Shown: in pieces, positions 23,797 through 31,072 of the stretch | Layout of the letters: every line of letters starts with the position of its first letter | Numbering within the stretch: position 1 is the stretch's first letter | From: JACNIZ01 sp964344765 | Lineage (GTDB): Bacteria; Planctomycetota; UBA1135 | Assembly (NCBI GenBank): GCA_964344765.1 | Contig: CAYFOM010000020.1 | Location: 8,153-72,152 of the forward strand | Direction: 5' to 3' | DNA: 64,000 nucleotides | The notes under the pieces: generated by a model | Databases searched by the model: none | Told to the model about the DNA's origin: nothing | What the model saw: the letters and a program-made list of their open reading frames with translations, nothing else | Translations under genes and position numbers: made by a program

Positions 23797-25188
23797 ATGT
23801 CCACACCTCTGCCTCAATTTCAAAACCAATTGCTCGCGCCGCTGGTCACGCGCATCGCCAAGGCGGTGCAGGCGCATGGTGGACGTGCGTTTTTGGTCGG
23901 CGGTGCGGTGCGCGATGGCTTGCTTGGCCTACCAGCCAAAGACGCCGATTTTGAAGTTTATGGAATCGCCGCCGAACCGCTCGAAAGCATCGCCGCGCAA
24001 TTCGGTGCCGTGCACTTGGTCGGCAAGCAGTTCGCCATTCTGCACCTCGCCACCGAAGCAGGCCCGATCGAGCTATCACTGCCACGAACCGAATCCAAAA
24101 CCGGACCCGGCCACAAAGGCTTCCAAGTCAAAGCCGACCCCAACCTCGACTACGCCGACGCCTCCCGCCGCCGCGACTTCACCGTCAACGCGATGTTGCA
24201 AGATCCATTAACCGGCGAGGTCATCGACCCGTGGAACGGTCGCGCCGACTTGCAAAACGGAATTCTCCGCCATGTTTCGTCGGCGTTCGCTGAAGATCCA
24301 TTGCGGGCGTTGCGAGCTGCGCGTTTCGTCGCTCGCTTCAACTGGCGCATTTGCCCAAGCACGTCGGAACTTTGCCGCAGCCTGGACCTGCGCGAACTGC
24401 CGATTGAACGATTGGAGCAAGAATGGCGCGGCATCCTCGTCGACAGTGAATTCCCCGGTAGGGGGTTGCTGGCGCTGGAACAAGTCGGCGCGCTGAAGCT
24501 CTTTCCCGAGTTGCGCGCCCTCCGCGGCGTACCGCAAGACCCAATCTGGCATCCCGAAGGCGACGTGATGAATCACACCGCATTGTGTTTAGATGCCGCG
24601 GTTGCACGCCGCGATCAAATGGAAGACCCATGGGTGGAAATGCTCGCCGTGCTGGCTCACGACTTCGGCAAAGCTTTCACCACAGTCTTTGAACGGGCGC
24701 GCTGGCGTAGTCCGGCACATGACATCCTCGCCGTGCCGGTGGTGGAAAAATTCATCGGCCGCATCACCAAGCAATTGGGCATCGCCGAAAAAGTCGCCGC
24801 CTTGGTGCGCGAACACTTACGCCCAAGCCAGCTTTATTACGCCCGCGAAAACGTCAGCTCGGCGGCAATCCGACGGCTGGCTACCCGCGTACCCATTCCC
24901 GCCTTAGTCCGCGTCGCCTGGGCCGACGCAGCCGGTCGCAGCCAAATCATTCCCGAACCGTGGCCGCCGGGGCAATGGTTGTTGGAGCAAGCTGCACAGT
25001 TGGGGGTGGAGGACCGCGCGCCGAAGCCGTTGTTGCAAGGTCGCCACCTCATCGACCTCGGCCTCCAACCCAGCCCGGCTTTCGGGCCGATGTTAAGCGC
25101 CGCCTTCGACGCCCAGCTCGAAGACGAATTTGCCGACGTCGATGCCGGCATTGAGTGGTTGCGCCGCAACTACGACCTAGCGGAATAA
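23797..25188 (+). CDS. cca: tRNA nucleotidyltransferase (CCA-adding enzyme) with HD domain
   Basis: This 463-residue class II nucleotidyltransferase adds or repairs the 3' CCA of tRNA. FLVGGAVRDGLLG (near residue 31) is the nucleotide-binding motif, DADFEVYG (near 50) holds the two catalytic Asp, and RRDFTVNAML (near 127) is the conserved neck-side motif. An HD phosphohydrolase-type domain follows (NHTALCLDAAV and LAHDFGKA, near 255-290), as in E. coli-type Cca. ATG 23797 is preferred to TTG 23788. It converges with an SDR gene 9 bp downstream. Confidence 0.9.
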   Translation: MSTPLPQFQNQLLAPLVTRIAKAVQAHGGRAFLVGGAVRDGLLGLPAKDADFEVYGIAAEPLESIAAQFGAVHLVGKQFAILHLATEAGPIELSLPRTESKTGPGHKGFQVKADPNLDYADASRRRDFTVNAMLQDPLTGEVIDPWNGRADLQNGILRHVSSAFAEDPLRALRAARFVARFNWRICPSTSELCRSLDLRELPIERLEQEWRGILVDSEFPGRGLLALEQVGALKLFPELRALRGVPQDPIWHPEGDVMNHTALCLDAAVARRDQMEDPWVEMLAVLAHDFGKAFTTVFERARWRSPAHDILAVPVVEKFIGRITKQLGIAEKVAALVREHLRPSQLYYARENVSSAAIRRLATRVPIPALVRVAWADAAGRSQIIPEPWPPGQWLLEQAAQLGVEDRAPKPLLQGRHLIDLGLQPSPAFGPMLSAAFDAQLEDEFADVDAGIEWLRRNYDLAE

Positions 25189-25197
25189 GTCGCGGCT

Positions 25198-26010
25198 TTA
25201 CTCGCCGGCCTGACCGTCGTCTTGGCTATCGAGGCGCTTCTTCAAAATCCGCCCGGCCGCCCACGCCGAAACCGCGCGCGGCACCAAGCGATTGGAGCGC
25301 ACCATCAAGCGGTTGCTGGTGCCGTGCACATAGGTCAGGCGTCGGCCCAGGTGGCGCAACGATTCTCGCACCACATCTTCCGGCAACGCCGCACCGCCCA
25401 AGGCCGCTTTATGCACGCCGGCGACTTGGTGAAACTCGGTCAAAGTATGGCCGGGGCAAACCGCCAAAACATCGATGCCGTGCGGCCCCAGCTCGACCAT
25501 CAGCGCCTCGGCGAAGTGCAGGTCAAACGCCTTGGTTGCTCCATAAACCGCCATCCACGGCGTGCACTGAAACGACGCGGTGCTCGCCAGTTGAATCACG
25601 CCACCGCAACCGCGTTCGATCAGGTGCGGTGCAAACGCATGCAGCAAGCGAACCGGCAATTCGCAATTCAGTCGCACCATGCGCGACAGCATTGCCGGAT
25701 TTTGTTCCAAAAACGGACCCGATGATCCAAATCCGGCATTGCTGACCACCAAGCCCAGGTCGCGCCGACCGACGCCCTCGCGCAGCAAAGTGATCGCATT
25801 CGCGCGCAGCAAATCGATAACCAGAACGCGGACGCGAATTCCGTGTGCCTGTTCCAATTCGCTCGCCAATGTGCGCAAACGCTCCTCGCGGCGGGCGACG
25901 ATAATCAGGTTCAGGCCTTTTTCCGCCAATTGGCGGGCGTAATGCTCGCCCAGGCCCGAAGAAGCGCCGGTTACCAGCGCCCAGGGTCCATAGGTGTTGC
26001 GGAAGGCCAT
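25198..26010 (-). CDS. Short-chain dehydrogenase/reductase
   Basis: This 270-residue classical SDR has the cofactor motif TGASSGLG (residues 13-20), the SNAG-type motif VSNAGFG, and catalytic Y156 and K160 in YGATKAF. RREER after beta-2 suggests NADP(H). The substrate is unknown; DltE/YqjQ-like acyl or keto reductases resemble it. TAGGAT (26020-26025 on the minus strand) lies 9 nt before ATG 26010. A terminator for the next minus gene lies just upstream. Confidence 0.85.
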   Translation of the reverse strand: MAFRNTYGPWALVTGASSGLGEHYARQLAEKGLNLIIVARREERLRTLASELEQAHGIRVRVLVIDLLRANAITLLREGVGRRDLGLVVSNAGFGSSGPFLEQNPAMLSRMVRLNCELPVRLLHAFAPHLIERGCGGVIQLASTASFQCTPWMAVYGATKAFDLHFAEALMVELGPHGIDVLAVCPGHTLTEFHQVAGVHKAALGGAALPEDVVRESLRHLGRRLTYVHGTSNRLMVRSNRLVPRAVSAWAAGRILKKRLDSQDDGQAGE

Positions 26011-26040
26011 TGGGCCAAAATCCTACCGTGACCCTGCGTG

Positions 26041-26080
26041 AGGGCAAAAAAGAAACGGCGCAGTCCCCCAACCGCGCCGT
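26041..26080 (-). terminator. Rho-independent terminator of the secreted propeller gene
   Basis: On the minus strand ACGGCGC (26080-26074) pairs with GCGCCGT (26061-26055), followed by a T-rich run, TTTCTTTTTT, ending near 26045. It lies about 130 nt after the propeller gene stop and ends its transcript before the SDR promoter. Confidence 0.75.
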
Positions 26081-26109
26081 CTCGCTCACCTTGTACAGGG
26101 AGACTTAAA

Positions 26110-26140
26110 CCTGATCCCATCCCCCCGGATGGGCGTCAGG
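26110..26140. other. Strong G/C hairpin in the 3' region of the propeller gene
   Basis: CCTGA (26110-26114) pairs with TCAGG (26136-26140), and CCCATCC (26116-26122) pairs with GGATGGG (26127-26133), with a four-C loop. It lies between the propeller stop and the terminator. It may protect the mRNA 3' end. The rest of 26011-26207 shows nothing else. Confidence 0.45.
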
Positions 26141-26207
26141 TCTATTTCATACGCCACCGAGGTGGCATGTTTGAGTGAATTCCATGTGAAACTGCTGAAA
26201 CATCAAA

Positions 26208-27482
26208 TCAGAGAACAGGTAGAGCGATGTAGTTGCTGAGCAATTCATCGCTAGGTAGGAACACTTGCAAATGCAGTGCCATGCCTGCCAGCGCGCCCGG
26301 AACCGGGCCGGAAAAGGTCCAATCGGAGCCATTTGCCGGCAAGCTGCCGAAAACCAGCTGCGGGTTGGACAGGTCCAGGTGCGAGTGGCGAGCCGACGTC
26401 GGCCAAATGCTGTTCATCGCCGTGTCGCCGTGTTGGCGGCTGATCGCCAGCACGATGGATTCGCCCCAATAGGCCGGGATGCTGCTGACCCGCACTTCGG
26501 AGGTGGTACCGGCGACGGCTTGGTATTCGCTGCGCAACCACAAGCTGGGCACCTGCTCGATGGCAAACGGCCGCTCGACCGGATCGCCGTCGTCGACGCC
26601 GTCGGCCATGTCCCACAGCACGTGCTGCATGCCAAGCACCGGGCCGTAAGTCAGCACTGCCTGCTCAACCACATCGCCGACGTAAATCGAACCCCATTCG
26701 TTGATATGAACACCTTTTGGTTTGCGCAACAAACCGTTGGTGGCCAGTGCGGTGACGTTGCCGGCGCGATCGCAATGCACCAAGCGGGCGGCGTCGTTGA
26801 GGGGGTAATACTGGCTGAAATTGGTCGCAATCAAAGTGCCGTCCGGGGCCAGCGAGACGTCGTTTGGACTATGAAGCAGCGCCGGTTCTTCGATAAGTAC
26901 GGAGTAGCTACCGTCTTGGGCGATGGAGGCGATATAGCCGGGGCTGGAGTTGTTGGAATAAGCGGGCGGTACGGCGGCGAGGATGTTGCCGTCGAAATCC
27001 AGATCAACGCCCAACGGCGTGTGATCGGGCCCCGGCAGGGAATACCAATCCACTTCACCTTCGTAGTCGATGCGGGCAATTCCTGCGTAGCCGTCGGCCA
27101 CTACCAAATCACCGTTGCTGTCGCGGACGATGTCGAAATTGTCCTCCAACGGTTGGTTGTTGATCATCGGAACGGCGCCGCCGCCTGGAGCTAGGCGTAA
27201 AACGCCGTTTTTGGGCGACCACTGGCCAGTCCAAGTCGCCACCAAGATCGCGCCGTCACGATCGAGCAAAATTCCGCCCGGATAATCCAAGGGAGCAGCT
27301 TCCAGCACCGTGTCGACAGTGCCGTTGGCGCGCAAAATGCGCACCGCGCCTACCGATAAATTCTGCGGTGTGTCGGCGATGATGATGTCGCCGGGTTGAA
27401 GATTGAGGGGCAGGCTTTGGCCGAATGCAAGTGGTGCGGCGAACAGCCCGAGGAAAACACCTAGGTTTCTAATTTGGAACAT
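26208..27482 (-). CDS. Secreted NHL/SMP-30-like beta-propeller protein
   Basis: This 424-residue exported protein has signal peptide residues 1-21 (FLGLFAAPLAFGQ). About residues 30-320 contain repeated blades of the NHL/SGL type, such as PGGILLDRDGAILVATW, FDIVRDSNGDLVVADGY and PNDVSLAPDGTLIATNF, forming a six-bladed propeller. The C-terminal 100 residues are a different beta domain (LDLSNPQLVFGSLPANG). No catalytic residues are assigned; such propellers serve as lactonases or binding platforms. A 14-bp hairpin lies 10 nt upstream of ATG 27482, and its own terminator is downstream. Confidence 0.7.
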   Translation of the reverse strand: MFQIRNLGVFLGLFAAPLAFGQSLPLNLQPGDIIIADTPQNLSVGAVRILRANGTVDTVLEAAPLDYPGGILLDRDGAILVATWTGQWSPKNGVLRLAPGGGAVPMINNQPLEDNFDIVRDSNGDLVVADGYAGIARIDYEGEVDWYSLPGPDHTPLGVDLDFDGNILAAVPPAYSNNSSPGYIASIAQDGSYSVLIEEPALLHSPNDVSLAPDGTLIATNFSQYYPLNDAARLVHCDRAGNVTALATNGLLRKPKGVHINEWGSIYVGDVVEQAVLTYGPVLGMQHVLWDMADGVDDGDPVERPFAIEQVPSLWLRSEYQAVAGTTSEVRVSSIPAYWGESIVLAISRQHGDTAMNSIWPTSARHSHLDLSNPQLVFGSLPANGSDWTFSGPVPGALAGMALHLQVFLPSDELLSNYIALPVL

Positions 27483-27491
27483 TCAGGATTG

Positions 27492-27528
27492 ATTGATTCA
27501 GAGGTCTGGGGGGTACCTCTGAATCAAT
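27492..27528 (-). other. Perfect 14-bp inverted repeat between two minus-strand genes
   Basis: ATTGATTCAGAGGT (27492-27505) is exactly complementary to ACCTCTGAATCAAT (27515-27528), with loop CTGGGGGGT. It lies 17 bp after the PLP-enzyme stop and 10 bp before the propeller start. It could be a terminator without a T-tract or an element in the propeller leader. Confidence 0.5.
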
Positions 27529-27545
27529 GCAATCGCTGTGCCGAC

Positions 27546-28940
27546 CTATTTGATGCGCTTCAGCGCAGCATCTAGATCCTTGAGGATGTCGTCGACTTCC
27601 TCAATACCGATCGCCAGGCGCACGCCGCCCGGACCGATATTGGCGACCTTCTGCACTTCCTTCGGCAGCACCGAGTGGGTCATGCCGCCGGGCCGCTCGA
27701 TCAAAGTTCGGATTTGCCCAAGCGAAACCGCCAAAGTGATGGTGTATGCCTTTTCCGCGATCCAGTCGACCAGCGCGTCGGCGCGGTCGGCGGCGATTTT
27801 TTTCCCGCCCTTCAATTCAAAGTACATTAACGTGCCCGGCGCGAAGTTGCCGTTGAAGTCGCGCATTTGGCGGCGCGCGATTTCATAGCCCTTCGACGAC
27901 GGCAGGCCCGGGTACTGAACGAATTTGACCATCGGGTGTTGCTCGAGGTATTGAGCGACGACCATCGCGTTTTCTTCTTGGCGACGGGTGCGCAACGCCA
28001 AGGTCGGCAAGCCGAAGTTCAAAATGCGCCATGCCGGGGTCGGGGCAAGCGCGCCGCCGAAGTCTTTGCGGAACATCAGCAAGCTGGATTCATCGCGCTT
28101 CGACGTGGCAACAAAGCCGCCCATGTCGGTGCCAAAGCCATTAATGCCCTTGGTCAGCGACGACGCAATTACGTCGGCACCCAATTCCAACGGCCGCTGA
28201 CATGCCGGCGTGGCAAAAGTGTTGTCGACAATGAAGCGAATGCCTTCTTCATCGTTGCGACCCTGATTGGCATCCTTCACGCGCTCGGCGATGGCTTCGA
28301 TATCGAGGATGTCCAAAGTGGGGTTAGCCGGTGTTTCGCAGTAAATCGCGCGCGTGCGCTTATTGATGCGCAGCTTGTTCAAATTGTTCGCCAAGTCGTG
28401 GTAGCGCACCTTGATTCCAAAGCGCGGCAGCCAGTTTTCGAGTAGCGAGTAGGTGCATCCGTACAAGGTTGGGTGGGCGATGATTTCGTCGCCCGACTTC
28501 AACCGATGAGCCAGCGCAGCCGAAATTGCTGCCATGCCGCTGGAGAAACAAACCGCCATCTCGGCACCTTCAGCGGCAGCCAAGCGGTCTTCGAGCATGC
28601 CGCGAACCGGTTCGTCGAGGCGCTCATAGATGAAAATATGCGGCTTGTCGGGAGTGGTCAGCGCCGGGTCGGCAAAACCGCAGAAGCCGGCCTCGCCGCG
28701 CGTCGCCGAATCCAAACGAAAAGTGCTCGATGCCGACAACGGCGGCACAACGTGGTGTGCATAGTCCCACTGCTCGGTGTGCTGCTGGCCGTGAATCAAA
28801 AACGAAGGAATGCTGTATTGCGTCGGATCGGCTTTGCGCTTCGGACGTGCTTTGGCCTTGCACTTGGCAGCCTTTTTGGTCCGTTTCGCCGCCGGCTTGG
28901 CCGACTTTTTCTTCTTCGAAGGGGGAGTGTTGGAAGCCAT
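27546..28940 (-). CDS. Cys/Met-metabolism PLP-dependent enzyme with basic N-terminal tail
   Basis: This 464-residue fold-type I PLP enzyme belongs to the cystathionine gamma-synthase / methionine gamma-lyase family. The PLP Lys is near K264 in SSLTKGINGFG, the cofactor-binding segment is EMAVCFSSGMAAI, and the aspartate is in FIVDNTFATP. The exact reaction (gamma-synthase, beta/gamma-lyase or sulfhydrylase) cannot be settled. The first 40 residues are an extra Lys/Ala/Pro-rich tail (KKKKSAKPAAKR, KAKARPKRK), absent from ordinary members. ATG 28940 was chosen over a much longer frame overlapping recG. TACAAT sits 6 nt before ATG, and recG diverges 48 bp away. Confidence 0.85.
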   Translation of the reverse strand: MASNTPPSKKKKSAKPAAKRTKKAAKCKAKARPKRKADPTQYSIPSFLIHGQQHTEQWDYAHHVVPPLSASSTFRLDSATRGEAGFCGFADPALTTPDKPHIFIYERLDEPVRGMLEDRLAAAEGAEMAVCFSSGMAAISAALAHRLKSGDEIIAHPTLYGCTYSLLENWLPRFGIKVRYHDLANNLNKLRINKRTRAIYCETPANPTLDILDIEAIAERVKDANQGRNDEEGIRFIVDNTFATPACQRPLELGADVIASSLTKGINGFGTDMGGFVATSKRDESSLLMFRKDFGGALAPTPAWRILNFGLPTLALRTRRQEENAMVVAQYLEQHPMVKFVQYPGLPSSKGYEIARRQMRDFNGNFAPGTLMYFELKGGKKIAADRADALVDWIAEKAYTITLAVSLGQIRTLIERPGGMTHSVLPKEVQKVANIGPGGVRLAIGIEEVDDILKDLDAALKRIK

Positions 28941-28988
28941 GCCGGAATTGTAGTTTTGCGCCGCCCTTCCAAGTTGTAGATTCCGGTT
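28941..28988. promoter_or_regulatory. Compact divergent promoter pair with -10 boxes touching both starts
   Basis: In this 48-bp gap, TACAAT on the minus strand (28952-28947) is 6 nt before the PLP-enzyme ATG, and TAGATT on the plus strand (28977-28982) is 6 nt before the recG ATG. There is no room for a ribosome-binding leader on either side, so both mRNAs are predicted to be leaderless. Only weak -35 candidates are visible. Confidence 0.5.
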
Positions 28989-31061
28989 ATGCCCGCCACG
29001 CCGACGTCCACCGATCCGCCGCTCACGGCGTTGGCCGGCATTGGTCCGAAGCGCGCCCAAACTTTCGCCGAAGCTTTCGGTATCCACACCGTTTCGCAAC
29101 TGTTGGCGGTGCTGCCGCGCCGCTACCAGGAGCCTGCTCAGCTGTGCAGCATCGCCGACATGGAAGATGGAATGCGCGTTCAAATCGAGGGCGAGGTCGA
29201 GCGCGTGTGGTTGTTCCGTCCGCGCGGCCGCAAAACCGTGCTCGGCGTGCGCATAGCCGACGACAGCGGGGCGGCGCAGTGTCTGTTTTTTCATCAGCCG
29301 TATTTGCGAAAGTCCTTCGAGGTCGGCACTACGGTTCGGCTGGAGGGCACCGCGTCGCTGAAGCGCGGCCATCAGTTGTTGGCACCGCGACGGATCGCCA
29401 TTTCCGCGCAGGCGCGGGCGGACGGTGAAGCCGGAAACGAGGGCGAGCCGAATGGCGAGGGCGAAGTCCAAACGCCAAATCTTGAACCGGTCTATCCAGA
29501 AACTGAAGGCATCAGCGCGGGTCAATTGGCCAAAATCATGCACGCGGCATTTGAACTGGATCAGGTGCCGTTTGAATTAGAAGCTTGGCAAGAACCCCTT
29601 CCGGTAGAGGTACTCCAGGCGGCAAGCCTACCCGCCTTACCCGACGCGATTTACCAGTTGCATCACCCAACCACGACGGCAGCGGTTGAACGGGCCCGAC
29701 GGCGGTTGGCTTTTGGTGAGGTATTGAAGCTGGAGCGCGTCCGTCGTGAGGGCGTGGAAGCTTCCCAGCGGAAAGCCACCGCTTTGTCGGGCGCAAAGTC
29801 CAAAAATGACAAAGCCGATCGATTGTTGGACCCCCAGGTTTGGCAACGAATCCTGGCGCGCATCCCGTTTAAGCTCAGCAGTGATCAGCAAACGGTGCTT
29901 GACGAAATCCGCGTTGACTTGGCGACTGGTCTACCGTTAAAGCGCCTGCTCCATGGCGAGGTTGGTAGCGGCAAAACGGTCATCGCATTTGCGCTCGCCC
30001 TGGCCGTCGTCGCCACCGGTCAGCAGGTGGCGCTGCTTGCACCGACCGAAATCCTTGCACGCCAACACATGCAGACCTTCCAAAAATGGTTGCATGGTGC
30101 GGCGCTCAAAGTACGCGGCTTGCTCGGCGACGATTCCACCCAGGCACGGCGCGCATGTTTATCCGATTTAGCTTCCGGTCAGGGCAAGTTGGTGATCGGC
30201 ACGCATGCGTTGTTCCAAAAGCAAGTGCGCTTCAAAAACTTAGGCTTGGTGATTTACGATGAACAGCACCGATTCGGGGTTCGTCAAAAAGCGGCGTTGG
30301 CGGCGAAGGGGGAGCGACCGCATGTGTTGACGATGACGGCAACGCCGATTCCGCGCACCATGGCTTGGGCGCAATACGGTGCGTTAAAGCCCAGCGTGTT
30401 GCGAGCGCGCGTCGGCAATCAAGCCAAGGTGATCACCCGCGTTCGCGAACCCAAAGAGTGGCCGCAGTTAGCCGCAGAATTGGCGGCGTTCATGCGCGCT
30501 GGCAATCGCGTCTTCTTGGTCGCGCCGCGCATCGACGGCGAAGGCGGACTGCTCGACCTGCAACGCCAACTGCAAAAGGGTGCCTGGGCAGGATTACCGC
30601 TTGCCGCGGTGCACGGCCGCATGGATGGAACCGACGTCGCCGCAACCGTCGACGCCTTCCGCAACCGCCACGTACTCGGCCTGCTTGGCACTTCAGTCGT
30701 CGAAGTCGGTCTCGATGTGCCCGGAATCCAACGCATGGTCGTGCTCGGCGCCGAACGCTTCGGCGTGGCCAGCTTGCACCAGCTGCGCGGCCGCTTGGCC
30801 CGAGGTGAAGGTGCCACCGAAGCCACCTGCGACCTAATCGCCGCCACCGATTCCATCCCGCGCCTCAAGTGCCTAGAGGAGTGTGACGACGGCTTCCGCG
30901 TCGCCGAATTGGACCTGGAACAACGCGGTCCGGGCACGCTGCGCGGCGTCGCTCAGCATGGTCATTACCGCTTCCAGGTCTTTGACCCGGTGCGCGACGC
31001 TGAGATGCTTGATTTATTGCAGCTGGAAGAGATCCGAAACTGGTTGGGTATGGTCGACTAA
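28989..31061 (+). CDS. recG: ATP-dependent DNA helicase RecG
   Basis: This 690-residue helicase remodels stalled forks and Holliday junctions. The N-terminal wedge/OB domain (residues about 10-150) contains GIGPKRAQTF and the LPRRYQ motif. SF2 motifs are GEVGSGKT (Walker A, near 323), APTEILARQH, DEQHRFGV (Walker B, near 424), TATPIPRTMA, TSVVEVGLDVPG and HQLRGRLARG. The C-terminal ELDLEQRGPG motif is also present. Motif VI differs from the usual RGRVGRG. A Glu/Gly-rich insertion (ADGEAGNEGEPNGEG) lies after the wedge. The length is normal for the family. Confidence 0.95.
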   Translation: MPATPTSTDPPLTALAGIGPKRAQTFAEAFGIHTVSQLLAVLPRRYQEPAQLCSIADMEDGMRVQIEGEVERVWLFRPRGRKTVLGVRIADDSGAAQCLFFHQPYLRKSFEVGTTVRLEGTASLKRGHQLLAPRRIAISAQARADGEAGNEGEPNGEGEVQTPNLEPVYPETEGISAGQLAKIMHAAFELDQVPFELEAWQEPLPVEVLQAASLPALPDAIYQLHHPTTTAAVERARRRLAFGEVLKLERVRREGVEASQRKATALSGAKSKNDKADRLLDPQVWQRILARIPFKLSSDQQTVLDEIRVDLATGLPLKRLLHGEVGSGKTVIAFALALAVVATGQQVALLAPTEILARQHMQTFQKWLHGAALKVRGLLGDDSTQARRACLSDLASGQGKLVIGTHALFQKQVRFKNLGLVIYDEQHRFGVRQKAALAAKGERPHVLTMTATPIPRTMAWAQYGALKPSVLRARVGNQAKVITRVREPKEWPQLAAELAAFMRAGNRVFLVAPRIDGEGGLLDLQRQLQKGAWAGLPLAAVHGRMDGTDVAATVDAFRNRHVLGLLGTSVVEVGLDVPGIQRMVVLGAERFGVASLHQLRGRLARGEGATEATCDLIAATDSIPRLKCLEECDDGFRVAELDLEQRGPGTLRGVAQHGHYRFQVFDPVRDAEMLDLLQLEEIRNWLGMVD

Positions 31062-31072
31062 AATGCCCTCCC
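31059..31072 (+). promoter_or_regulatory. -10-like hexamer directly before the HEAT-protein start
   Basis: TAAAAT (31059-31064) overlaps the recG stop, and 8 nt follow before GTG 31073. No clear -35 at 17 bp. It is compatible with a leaderless transcript. Confidence 0.35.

Noticed and set aside
28941..29543. Upstream extension of the PLP enzyme over recG
   Set aside because: The extra 200 codons are the antisense of recG; the -10 box and ATG at 28940 fit a start there.
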